Part shown: one piece after another, positions 24,879 through 33,261 of the stretch
How the letters are laid out: each line of letters begins with the position of its first letter
Position numbering within the stretch: the stretch's first letter is position 1
NCBI RefSeq assembly: GCF_035481675.1
Contig: NZ_JAYJJW010000001.1
Location: forward strand, 1-64,000
Source of the DNA: Alteriqipengyuania_B sp035481675
GTDB taxonomy: Bacteria; Pseudomonadota; Alphaproteobacteria; Sphingomonadales; Sphingomonadaceae
DNA length: 64,000 bases
Reading direction: 5' to 3'
Notes under the pieces: generated by a model
What the model was told of the DNA's origin: nothing
The model's database searches: none
The model's input: the letters and a program-made list of their open reading frames with translations, nothing else
Translations under genes and position numbers: made by a program

Positions 24879-26146
24879 CGTTTCTCCGAAGCGCGGGCGG
24901 CGGGCCTGCCGACCGGCGCGGACTTGAAGCGGCTGCCGATACCGCGTGCGCGGCTAATTGCGGCTGAACCGGCCTGCGGGCTTTCGCCGGGGCCGGTCGC
25001 GTAAATCCTTGTGGTGCGGTTGCCGCCACCCCCGGTCGCGCCCGCACTGTCGTTGGCGACGGGGGCAAGGGCGCCTGCGGAAACGTCGATCCGGCGACTG
25101 CCGCCCGGGCCCATCGCCGCGGCTGCGGTCGAATTCGCCGGGCCGGTCACGGCGGCGGGATTGACGGTGATCGGTGCGTTTGCCGCTGCCACTGCGGCGG
25201 TGTTGATGCCGCGGTCGATATCGCGCGGCGCGGCGAGGCCGAAGATGTTCCAGCCCGCCACCATCGTGCCCGCGACTTTCACGCCCATCACCATCAGCGC
25301 GCAATGGACTGCGCCGACCATGAAGAAAGCCATCGCCGCGCGCGGGTCGATCTCTCCGGGCGTTGCGCGCAGGGCGTTGATGACCGGGATCGACAGCTCC
25401 AGCATCAGGCTGCCGCCGATGACCGCGAACAGCGGCGTGAGCGCCAGCATCATCACGCCGCGCAGCCAGCCGACGAACATGCCGTGGGTGCCGCGAAACA
25501 GCGCCATGACGAGGAAGATGGGGCCGAGTGCGACCAGCACGGCGAGCGCGATGCGCGCCGTCACCAGTACGCCGACGGTGCCGAGAAGGAACAGCGTGGC
25601 CCCGAACCACATCAGGCCGGATGGGCTGAAGACGCTGCTCGGCACTTCCGCTCCGTCCCCGCCTGCGACCTCTGCGACAGACGCGAAGACGATGTCGATC
25701 TTCTGTGCGAAGACGAGCGTGGCGCTCTGGTCCGATCCCATGAGCTGTGTCGCGATCCAGTCCGGACCGCCGCCGGCCACGTCCCACACCAGCGTCTGGA
25801 AGGCGACCCAGCTGGTCACCAGCGTGACGATGAAGCCGAGCGTCATCATCCGCGGCGTGAGCTCGGCAATGCCGAGGCGGCTGCGTCCTGTCAGAAGGAG
25901 GAAGCCAAAGACGGCGATGAACAGCGTCAGCACCAGCGTCAGGATCGGCGCCATTGCCCCGCCGCTGGCGAATATGTTGAAGAACGCGCTCTGCGTCATT
26001 TCCTGCGTGACGCAGTCGATCCCGGCGAGGCTGCCGGAAATCGAGCCGCCGACCTGCGCGGCCGCCTGCTGGCACTGGCCGGCAGCCGTCGTCGCGGCCT
26101 GAGCTGTGACCTGCGCCGTGGCAGGTGCAGCGGCGACCACGGTCAT
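24875..26146 (-). CDS. virB6: Type IV secretion protein VirB6/TrbL
   Basis: The 423-residue product is the polytopic inner-membrane channel component. A short Ala-rich N-terminus and a periplasmic Cys pair (GQCQQ, GIDCVTQ) are followed by about six hydrophobic segments, including APILTLVLTLFIAVFGFLLL, LALVALGPIFLV-type helices and MVGAVHCALMVMGVKVAG. The C-terminal ~100 residues are a Gly/Ala/Pro-rich cytoplasmic tail ending in basic residues. The frame is open upstream through virB4 territory; the ATG at 26146 is chosen because it overlaps the virB4 stop (ATGA). Confidence 0.9.
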   Translation of the reverse strand: MTVVAAAPATAQVTAQAATTAAGQCQQAAAQVGGSISGSLAGIDCVTQEMTQSAFFNIFASGGAMAPILTLVLTLFIAVFGFLLLTGRSRLGIAELTPRMMTLGFIVTLVTSWVAFQTLVWDVAGGGPDWIATQLMGSDQSATLVFAQKIDIVFASVAEVAGGDGAEVPSSVFSPSGLMWFGATLFLLGTVGVLVTARIALAVLVALGPIFLVMALFRGTHGMFVGWLRGVMMLALTPLFAVIGGSLMLELSIPVINALRATPGEIDPRAAMAFFMVGAVHCALMVMGVKVAGTMVAGWNIFGLAAPRDIDRGINTAAVAAANAPITVNPAAVTGPANSTAAAAMGPGGSRRIDVSAGALAPVANDSAGATGGGGNRTTRIYATGPGESPQAGSAAISRARGIGSRFKSAPVGRPAARASEKR

Positions 26147-28560
26147 TCTGCGGCGTCCCTGATGTCGTAATCCGCGTCCGTTTCGCCCGTCCCGGGCCAC
26201 GGGTGGCCGGTGAGGGCGGGGAACCACTTGGCAGGCGCATCGCCCAGCGTTTCGCGCAGCGTGTCGAGCCTGCGCACGGAGCTTTCGCGGCCCGACAGGA
26301 TGGTGAGCACTTCGGGCGCGCTGCCGAGGTCGAGCCGCACCACCACGCTGGCATCGGGCTGGCGGATCAGGAAGGCGCGGCTGTGCGCGGGCAGGCTGCG
26401 GATCACCGCCAGCTCGTGCTCCGTCAGGCCGAAGCCGTCGCAGTAATCCTCCGCCTTGGCGCGGGCATTGGGCATGAACACCATCGTCGCGGTCTGTTCG
26501 ACCAGCGCGGCGGCGATCTTGCTGTCCAGCGCATCGCGAGCGGACTGGGTCGCGAACCCGACCAGCGCATTGCGTTTCCGCAGCGTCTTCAGCCAGTCGC
26601 GGATACGCGCGGCGAACACCTCGTCGTCGAGCGCCTTCCAGCCCTCGTCGATCAGGATCATCGTCGGTTCGCCATCCAGCCGTTCCTCGATCCGGTGGAA
26701 CAGGTACATCATCGTCGGCGTGCGCAGCTTCGGGTTTTCCAGCAGCGCGGTCATGTCGAAACCCAGCGTCTTGTGGCTGAGATCGAGCTGGTCGGTGGCG
26801 TTGTCGAACAGCCACGCGTTCTCGCCGCCCTCGATCCAAGCGGACAGGCGATCGGCCAGGTCGCCCGGCTGCGGACGGCGCGCGCCCGACAGCAATTCCC
26901 TGAAATGCCGCAGCCGCCGAAGCGACGCATCGTTCATGTAGGCCGCATCGACCGCGCCTGCGATCACGCCCTCTTCCTCCGGCCCTTCGGCCTTCAGCAG
27001 CACGGTGAACCAATCGCGAAGGAAAGCGCGGTTGCCGGGCGTGTCGGGCAGCTGGAGCGGGTTGAAGCCGGTCGGCAGGCCGCTGGCGATGCGGTCATAC
27101 GTGCCGCCGATGCCGCGGATGAACAGCTCCGCCCCGCGGTCCTTGTCGAACAGGATCGTGCGCGGGCTGAATTTCTGCGCCTGCGCGGCGAGGAAGTTCA
27201 TCACCACCGTCTTGCCCGAACCCGACGGGCCGATGACCGTGAAATTGCCAAGGTCGCCGTTGTGGAAATTGAAGAAGAACGGCGTGGAGCTGGTGGTCTG
27301 CAACAGCGTGACCGCTTCGCCCCAGTGGTTACCGTCCGCCTGGCCCAACGCGAAGCCGTGGAGCGAGCCGAAGCTGGCCATATTGGCGGTGGAGATCATT
27401 GCACGGCGGACGAGGTAGCCCTCGTTGCCCGGGAACTGGCCCCAGAAGGCAGGCTCCAGGTTGGTATCCTCGCGCACCGCGATGGCGCCGCTGTCGGCGA
27501 GCGCGGCGGCGGCGGAGGCTGCCGCATCGTCGAGGCCGGGCAGGTCGCGTTCGCGCACCAGAACGGTCAGGTGGTGGTCGCCGAAACCGACCGCGCCGTT
27601 GCCGAGGGCATCGCGCGCGGCGAGCATGTCGGCGCGTTCGGCGCGCGCTTCCTCGTCGGCGGACTTGAGGCGGCGCAGCGCCAGGTCCATCCGCTCGCGC
27701 GCGGTGGTCCGCTCCTGCGGGGCGAAGCTTTCGGTCACCACCATTTCGTGCGGCAGGCGCAGCAGCCCGTCGATCAGCCCGGGGCTGGTCGCGTCGGGAT
27801 AGTCTTTCAGGCTGAGGATGCTGGCGAAATCGACGCCGTTCGCACCGCGCAGCTCCATTGCGTCGAGGCCGAAGCTGGCACGGCGATAGGGCAGCATGTG
27901 GCCGATATCGGCTTCCTCGTCGGGCCGGCGCACCGGGCGCATCTCGCCGTTGTAGAGCGCGCTCAGGAGCTCGAGGATTTCGGAATAGGTCTTGCCCGCA
28001 TCGCCTTCGTAATCGGCGAGCATGCGCGCGCCGTAGCTCGACAGGGCGGTCGCAAGGCCGCCGGCGGCAGCGCGCAGGCCGCGCAAGTCCTTGGGATCGG
28101 CGACGATGTCCTTGCCGCGCTTCCTGAAGCGCTTGGACAGTTTTTCTGCCAGGCCCGCCTTGCCGCGCGCGGGGCGGCGGACCAGGGTCAGGAACTGGTC
28201 GTTCACGAACAGCGAACCGTTCGCCAGCCGGTCCTTCCAGCGCGCGTCGATATGCGCGGCAAGCGGATCGTCGAACTTCGCGTCGAGCTCCACCTCAACA
28301 CGGCGGCGGATGACGTGGTGATAGAGCACGAAGCGCGCATCGAGCTGGCTGCGCAGCAGCACCTCGCGCGTGGCGGCGTGGGCGTTCAGCGCCTCGCTAT
28401 CCTCCGTCTCGAAAAGGAGGCCGGGGACCTGCAGCGCCATCATCAGCGACCCGTCGCGCAGCATGATCGTGCTCTCGTCGATCTGGCGGGCGTAGGGCAG
28501 CCGGTCGCCGACGCGCGATTCCTTGCTGTTCCAGGCCGCCGCGCCTTTCCACTTGGTCAT
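26143..28560 (-). CDS. virB4: Type IV secretion ATPase VirB4
   Basis: The 805-residue product is the large VirB4/TrbE ATPase that powers pilus assembly and substrate transfer. Walker A is GPSGSGKTVV around residue 435 and Walker B is TMILIDEGWKAL. Conserved downstream blocks are IGGTYDRIASG...FNPLQL, LKTLRKRNALVGFATQS and the QTATMVFMPN strand. The N-terminal CagE domain is present. The ATG at 28560 (MTKWKG) is preferred; a GTG at 28584 directly abutting the virB3 stop would add eight residues. The virB3 and virB4 genes are separate, not fused as in some systems. Confidence 0.95.
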   Translation of the reverse strand: MTKWKGAAAWNSKESRVGDRLPYARQIDESTIMLRDGSLMMALQVPGLLFETEDSEALNAHAATREVLLRSQLDARFVLYHHVIRRRVEVELDAKFDDPLAAHIDARWKDRLANGSLFVNDQFLTLVRRPARGKAGLAEKLSKRFRKRGKDIVADPKDLRGLRAAAGGLATALSSYGARMLADYEGDAGKTYSEILELLSALYNGEMRPVRRPDEEADIGHMLPYRRASFGLDAMELRGANGVDFASILSLKDYPDATSPGLIDGLLRLPHEMVVTESFAPQERTTARERMDLALRRLKSADEEARAERADMLAARDALGNGAVGFGDHHLTVLVRERDLPGLDDAAASAAAALADSGAIAVREDTNLEPAFWGQFPGNEGYLVRRAMISTANMASFGSLHGFALGQADGNHWGEAVTLLQTTSSTPFFFNFHNGDLGNFTVIGPSGSGKTVVMNFLAAQAQKFSPRTILFDKDRGAELFIRGIGGTYDRIASGLPTGFNPLQLPDTPGNRAFLRDWFTVLLKAEGPEEEGVIAGAVDAAYMNDASLRRLRHFRELLSGARRPQPGDLADRLSAWIEGGENAWLFDNATDQLDLSHKTLGFDMTALLENPKLRTPTMMYLFHRIEERLDGEPTMILIDEGWKALDDEVFAARIRDWLKTLRKRNALVGFATQSARDALDSKIAAALVEQTATMVFMPNARAKAEDYCDGFGLTEHELAVIRSLPAHSRAFLIRQPDASVVVRLDLGSAPEVLTILSGRESSVRRLDTLRETLGDAPAKWFPALTGHPWPGTGETDADYDIRDAAE

Positions 28561-28584
28561 GGGGCCACCGCCTTCTTCGCACAC

Positions 28585-28869
28585 TCAGGCCGCATAGGAA
28601 TTGCACCCCCAGTGGCGATAGTTCTTCACCCGCGGGCAGCGGCTGACCTTGGTGATCCACAGGTCGAAGACGCGCGGTTCGCGCAGGCACGCGAAGTAGC
28701 CGATCACGTGCATCACGACTGCGGCCAGCAGGGCCCAGAAGCTTCCGGTGATCAGGAACAGTTCCGTCGTCACCAGCGCGTTGATGATGAAATAGTTGTA
28801 GGTCACGCCCGCAAACATCTGCGGCCGGGTCAATGCCCTGTGCACGGGATGGCGGACGAGCTGGGTCAT
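28585..28869 (-). CDS. virB3: Type IV secretion protein VirB3
   Basis: The 94-residue product is a small inner-membrane protein of the VirB3/TrbD family. The N-terminal VHRALTRPQMFAGV is the family signature, followed by two adjacent hydrophobic segments (NYFIINALVTTELFLI and FWALLAAVVMHVIGYF) and a basic C-terminus. It lies between virB2 and virB4 with gaps of 6 and 24 bases. Confidence 0.92.
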   Translation of the reverse strand: MTQLVRHPVHRALTRPQMFAGVTYNYFIINALVTTELFLITGSFWALLAAVVMHVIGYFACLREPRVFDLWITKVSRCPRVKNYRHWGCNSYAA

Positions 28870-28875
28870 CGGGGC

Positions 28876-29172
28876 TTAGCCTGCCGCGCCCTGAATACCG
28901 GCGACGATGCTGACGCTGCCGAACAGGATGAAGCAGCCGATGATCACGGTCGCGCCGAAGCGCCAGTTCATTCGGCCGGTTAGCATCATGAAGCCGACGG
29001 CGGCCACGGCCATTACGGCGACGGCGGTGGCAACGCTGCCGAGCAGGGTACCCTGCAGCCAGCTGAGGGCCGAGACGATCGGGCCGGAGCCTTGCGGATC
29101 GGCGGCCTGGGCCTGCGCCATGGTCGGCAGGATTGCGGCCAGCATGGCCAGGACGGGTGCTATCGCACGCAT
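28876..29172 (-). CDS. virB2: Type IV secretion pilin VirB2
   Basis: The 98-residue product is a VirB2/TrbC propilin: a long signal peptide ending near AQAQAA, then two hydrophobic helices (LLGSVATAVAVMAVAAVGFMM and FGATVIIGCFILFGSVSIVAG) separated by a short polar loop TGRMNW. I prefer the ATG at 29172, with GGAG 11 bases upstream; a GTG at 29184 would add four residues and overlap virB1. It would form the pilus subunit if the apparatus is assembled. Confidence 0.9.
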   Translation of the reverse strand: MRAIAPVLAMLAAILPTMAQAQAADPQGSGPIVSALSWLQGTLLGSVATAVAVMAVAAVGFMMLTGRMNWRFGATVIIGCFILFGSVSIVAGIQGAAG

Positions 29173-29176
29173 AAAA

Positions 29177-29821
29177 TCATTCACTCCGGCTGTAGTTGGA
29201 AAGGCGGCCCATGATGGCAGCTACGTAATTCTGGGTTTCGCGGATGCGGGGGATGCCGCCGGCGCGGCGCACGCGGGCGGGCCCGGCGTTGTACGCGGCC
29301 AGCGCCAGTTCGAGATCGCCGAACGTGTTGAGCTGGATGCGCAGGTACCGTGCCGCGCCTTCCAGGTTGGCGAAGGGATCGTCGGGGTTCACGCCCAGTT
29401 CGCGCGCGGTCCCGGGCATCAGCTGGCCCAGGCCCCGGGCACCGACGGGAGAAATCGCCGCGTGGTTCCAGCGGCTCTCCTGCCACACCAGCGCCTCGAT
29501 CAGCGCGGGGCTGAGGTCGTAGCGATCGGCGAGGTTGGCGACATGCGCGGCGTAGACGTCCGGCACCACGCCGGGGGCGATCGACAGGTCGGCGATGGCG
29601 ACGGTGGGCACACGGATGTCGGCGGGCACTTCTGCGGTCGGGGCGGCTCCGGGTGCGGCGCTTGCCGGGGCGATGGTCATGACGCCGGATACGTCGCCCG
29701 CTCCGCCCGCGACCCAGCGCGCGCCCTCCGCGCCGATCTCGATCACGTCGGCGTGCGCAGGGCTGCCCAGAACGAGCATGGCACTGCCGGCGATCGCCAT
29801 CAGGCGACGTGTTCGAATCAT
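29177..29821 (-). CDS. virB1: Lytic transglycosylase VirB1
   Basis: The 214-residue product has an N-terminal signal peptide (AIAGSAMLVLGSPAHA) and a C-terminal SLT/goose-lysozyme-like domain. The catalytic Glu is in ALVWQESRWN near residue 127, followed by ISPVGARGLGQLMPGTA, NLEGAARYL and ALAAYNAGP. It would cut peptidoglycan in the periplasm to let the secretion apparatus through. It is the first gene of the virB operon and has a long untranslated leader. Confidence 0.93.
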   Translation of the reverse strand: MIRTRRLMAIAGSAMLVLGSPAHADVIEIGAEGARWVAGGAGDVSGVMTIAPASAAPGAAPTAEVPADIRVPTVAIADLSIAPGVVPDVYAAHVANLADRYDLSPALIEALVWQESRWNHAAISPVGARGLGQLMPGTARELGVNPDDPFANLEGAARYLRIQLNTFGDLELALAAYNAGPARVRRAGGIPRIRETQNYVAAIMGRLSNYSRSE

Positions 29822-29921
29822 CGGACCCTCCAATCCCAAGCGCACTGCATACCAGACGTGACGCCCCTGTGACACTTTTCACCGTGGGACCGTCTGCCGT
29901 GCGGCACGCGCCGGGACGCAA

Positions 29922-29957
29922 ATGGGGGCGGGCCCGCAGCGCGAACCCAGCCCCCAT
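29922..29957. other. GC-rich hairpin upstream of virB1
   Basis: Perfect 8-bp arms ATGGGGGC (29922-29929) and GCCCCCAT (29950-29957) enclose 20 GC-rich bases that can pair further. It lies about 100 bases upstream of the virB1 start, in the probable leader of the T4SS operon. No T-run follows on the minus strand. It could be a leader structure or incidental. Confidence 0.35.
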
Positions 29958-30050
29958 GCCCCGCCTCCATAAGAAATTCGGGATGAATGCGCAATAAACC
30001 GCGCAGGATCATGGTTAACCGGCGGGCGGTTTCGGTGCGGCAAAAGAAAA

Positions 30051-30074
30051 GGGCCGGACATCGCTGCCCGGCCC
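30051..30074 (-). terminator. Rho-independent terminator of the TonB-receptor gene
   Basis: A 7-bp stem, GGGCCGG (30051-30057) with CCGGCCC (30068-30074), has a 10-base loop and is followed on the minus strand by TTTTCTTTTG. It lies 28 bases after the receptor stop codon, separates it from the virB operon, and is nearly identical in stem sequence to the katG terminator. Confidence 0.85.
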
Positions 30075-30101
30075 CTTCGCTTCGATCGGTGCGATCCAGT
30101 C

Positions 30102-33053
30102 CTAGAAGCTGATCCCCGCCGCAATGCCGTAGCGCCGCGGATCGAGAGTGAAGATATTCGTGAACAGGCCGGAGGACTGGTCCGTCACATAAAGGCCGGT
30201 CACCGCGTCTTCGTCCGTCAGGTTCTGGCCGAAGACCCGTACGAACCAGCCGTTGTCGCTGGCCAGCTGGATCTGGGCATTGACCTGCGAATAGCCGTCG
30301 ATCGAGTTGATCGGGGTATTGAAGATGCTGCCGAAGCTGCTGCCGGTATAGGTATAGTCGGCGCGCGGCGTCAGCGTGACATCGTCGTTGATATAGATGT
30401 CGTACTGGATGCCGGCGGCGAACTTGTATTCCGGGGCACCGGGCAACTGATTGCCCTTGATGTTCGACGGGATGCCCGAGAGGAACACGTCGATCCCGTT
30501 GGGATCGAACGCCGCCCCGTTGGCAGCGGCCACGCCCTGCAACGCCGAGCAGATCGAGAACGCCCCGGTCGAGGCGATGCCGCCGTCGGACGGGAAGGCG
30601 GTCGGACCCTGCAGCCCGGCACCCGGGTTGACCCCCGGCAGCAGGCCGCCGTTGATCAGGTTGTTGACCGTCGTCACGAAGGCCTGGGCACCGGCGGCGT
30701 TGCCGTCCGTCCCCGGCGCGACAGCGCAGTTCGAACCGTTGGTGATGTCCTTGATGATGACCGCATCACTGCGGCCGGCACCGAAGTCGCGCGGGTTGGA
30801 CAGGAACTTGTCGTCCGTAACCTCCGTGTTGAGGTAGCTGGCCGAGAAGTTCATCGTCAGCTGGGGGGTCGGGCGGACGATCGCCTCGGCCTCCGCGCCC
30901 CAGATATCGGCGCTGACGTTGTCGTTGACCGAGGTCCGGTTGACGATGCGCGACAGCTGCAGGCTGTCGTACTTGTAGTAAAAGCCCGTCAGGTTGAGCG
31001 TGCCCCAGCCGAAGGTGTTCTTGGAGCCAAGCTCGAACGCGTCGACGAATTCCGGTGCGAAGGTCTCCTCCACGCCCAGCCCGGCCTGCAACGGCGGGTT
31101 GATCCCGCCCGACTTGTAGCCGCGCGAATAGGATGCGTAGATCAAATTGTCCGGGGTCAGCTTGTAATTGATGACCCCGCGGCCGGTGATCTCCTGGAAA
31201 CTGGCCTGGCGGAACGCTTCCTGCTGGATGCCGTCCGTGCCCTGGTCCGCGTCGTAGCCGCCGACGAAGGGCGAATCGAACGCATCCACGGTGCCGTAGG
31301 GCACGAGGAAGTTGAACAGGGTGGAACGGGCGCGCACTTCCTTGTCATCGTCGTTGTAGCGCAGGCCCACCGTCAGGCTGAGCTGGTCGCTGACATCGAA
31401 ATACGCCTCGCCGAACACGCCGAAGCTCTTGAGGCGATAATCGGTCGTGTTGTTGCGGAAGTACGGCGAGGCCAGGAAGCTTGGCGGCAGGCCGTTCGAT
31501 GCGGCCGAGAACGCACCGACGACGCCGGCGAAATAGTCGAGGCCGAAGCTGTTGACGTAATAGCTGTTCTCCGTCGTCGTGTAGTCGGCATAGATACCGC
31601 CCACGAGGAAGTTGAACGGCCCGGGAAGGTCGGAACTGACCAGCCCTTCGAACACCCACGCGTTGTTGGTCTGGTTCGAACGGTCGAACGACAGCGGGGT
31701 GTCGGCGCAGATCGCGTCGCCGCCATAGGCGCCCGTGTTGGTTTCGACGGGCGCGGACGTGCAGACCACGCCGTTCGGCCCGTTGGGGATCAGCACGTTA
31801 GCGACCGGGCCAAGGTAGGTGGAAAGGCCCGGGATCAGCCCGTCGAGCCCCCCGGCCGCACCGAAGGCAAGGGTGTTGAGCGGCACGGTGTAGGCCGCGC
31901 GGTTCTGCAGCGCGAGGTTGTAGTCCTGCGAACTGTCGACGCCGCTTTCCTGGTACTGGCCCGACAGCTTCAGGTTGAAGTTATCGCCGAGACCCTGGTT
32001 GAGCTGCAGTTGCACGATCGTCTCGTCGGCCATGTAGCGCGGGCGATAGGCGGTGGAGACCACGCGCGGATCGTCCGTGACCGACGAATTGATGAAGGCG
32101 CTGGGGCCGTAGACGCTGCCGAGCGAGAAGGCTTGCGGCAGGCCTTGGACCGCGAAAGTCTGGCTGGACGCAAGCAGGCTGGGCAGGGTTGCATTGCTGT
32201 TCGGGGCCGAGGCGCCGAGGTTGCCGTTGAGGCAGCCGAGCACGCCGGTGGGGTCGAACTGGCACAGCTGCTTCTGGTTGCGCAGGCGGTCGTCGTTCTC
32301 CTCGAAATACTGGACCATGAAATCGATGGTCGTATCGGCCGACGGTTCGATCCGTAGCGAGCCGCGGATACCGCCGAGATCGCGCCCGTCGATGTCCGAA
32401 CCGTCGAACAGGTTTTCGGTGAAGCCTTCGCGGTTGACGTAGTAACCGGCCACGCGGACGGCGGCGATATCGGCCAGCGGCAGGTTGTACATCGCCTTGA
32501 CCTTGAAGGCGTTGTAATTGCCGTATTCCGCCTCCACCGACGCGGCGACGTCAGACGGATTGGGCCGTGCGGTACGGAAGTTGACCACACCGGAGGTGGC
32601 GTTGCGGCCGAACAGCGTGCCTTGCGGGCCGCGCAGGACCTCCACCTGTTCCAGATCGTAGAACTCGCCTTCGAACAGTCGGGTGCCGAACAGCGGCGCT
32701 TCGTTGAGATGGATGCCGGTCGCCTGGTCGCAGGTCACGCCCACGCACAAATCGCCGATCCCGCGGATGGTGAAGCTGGACGAGGTGAAGTTCGTCTTGG
32801 TGAAGGTGATGTTGGGCAGGGCCAGTTGCAGGTCGGACGTGTTCTCGATCTGCTGGGCCTCGAGCGCTTCGGCGCTGACGGCACTGACCGACAGTGGAAC
32901 GTCCTGCAGGCGCTGGGCCTGGCGCTGGGCGATCACGACGATCTCGTTGGTAGGGAATTCGGGTTCGTCCTCTTCCACCGCGTCCTGAGCGTAGGCGGGG
33001 AATGCGATTGCGCCGGCACACACGCCGGCCAGCAGGGTAAGCTTGGCCCTCAT
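30102..33053 (-). CDS. TonB-dependent receptor
   Basis: The 983-residue outer-membrane receptor has a signal peptide (CAGAIAFPAYAQ), a TonB box-like NEIVVIAQRQ and a plug domain with VPLSVSAVSAE, SFTIRGIGD and VEVLRGPQGTLFGRNATSGVVNFRT. A 22-strand barrel ends in the aromatic SF terminus. The RGPQGTLFGRNA type is typical of the large sphingomonad receptor group. A Cys pair (LCVGVTC) sits in the plug loop. The ATG at 33053 is preceded by GAGGAGAGAGGAT. Transport substrate is unknown; no degradative or siderophore operon is directly linked. Confidence 0.95.
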   Translation of the reverse strand: MRAKLTLLAGVCAGAIAFPAYAQDAVEEDEPEFPTNEIVVIAQRQAQRLQDVPLSVSAVSAEALEAQQIENTSDLQLALPNITFTKTNFTSSSFTIRGIGDLCVGVTCDQATGIHLNEAPLFGTRLFEGEFYDLEQVEVLRGPQGTLFGRNATSGVVNFRTARPNPSDVAASVEAEYGNYNAFKVKAMYNLPLADIAAVRVAGYYVNREGFTENLFDGSDIDGRDLGGIRGSLRIEPSADTTIDFMVQYFEENDDRLRNQKQLCQFDPTGVLGCLNGNLGASAPNSNATLPSLLASSQTFAVQGLPQAFSLGSVYGPSAFINSSVTDDPRVVSTAYRPRYMADETIVQLQLNQGLGDNFNLKLSGQYQESGVDSSQDYNLALQNRAAYTVPLNTLAFGAAGGLDGLIPGLSTYLGPVANVLIPNGPNGVVCTSAPVETNTGAYGGDAICADTPLSFDRSNQTNNAWVFEGLVSSDLPGPFNFLVGGIYADYTTTENSYYVNSFGLDYFAGVVGAFSAASNGLPPSFLASPYFRNNTTDYRLKSFGVFGEAYFDVSDQLSLTVGLRYNDDDKEVRARSTLFNFLVPYGTVDAFDSPFVGGYDADQGTDGIQQEAFRQASFQEITGRGVINYKLTPDNLIYASYSRGYKSGGINPPLQAGLGVEETFAPEFVDAFELGSKNTFGWGTLNLTGFYYKYDSLQLSRIVNRTSVNDNVSADIWGAEAEAIVRPTPQLTMNFSASYLNTEVTDDKFLSNPRDFGAGRSDAVIIKDITNGSNCAVAPGTDGNAAGAQAFVTTVNNLINGGLLPGVNPGAGLQGPTAFPSDGGIASTGAFSICSALQGVAAANGAAFDPNGIDVFLSGIPSNIKGNQLPGAPEYKFAAGIQYDIYINDDVTLTPRADYTYTGSSFGSIFNTPINSIDGYSQVNAQIQLASDNGWFVRVFGQNLTDEDAVTGLYVTDQSSGLFTNIFTLDPRRYGIAAGISF

Positions 33054-33261
33054 GGTATCCTCTCTCCTCAATGCCGCCACCTTTGCGGTGATCTGCGTTG
33101 CGGAATAAATCAGTAAACCAGCGGCTTGGCAATGCAATTAAACGGGCAGTTAACAGGCGCGCCCCGCAAGAAGGTTGCGCGCGTGGCCGGTGCGCTTGAT
33201 TTCGGAGCCGGAGCGCGCCAACCGCGTTGGTAACGCAAGATACCAGTTCAGGAGAGTTCGC

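Noticed and set aside
26125..28983. 952-residue open frame on the plus strand opposite virB4
   Set aside because: Antisense of a clear VirB4 gene; the translation is low-complexity Arg/Ala/His-rich with no domain, as expected from GC-rich codon bias.
21909..29821. Integrated conjugative element carrying the virB genes
   Set aside because: No relaxase, integrase, coupling protein, attachment repeats or composition shift is seen; neighbours are ordinary chromosomal genes.
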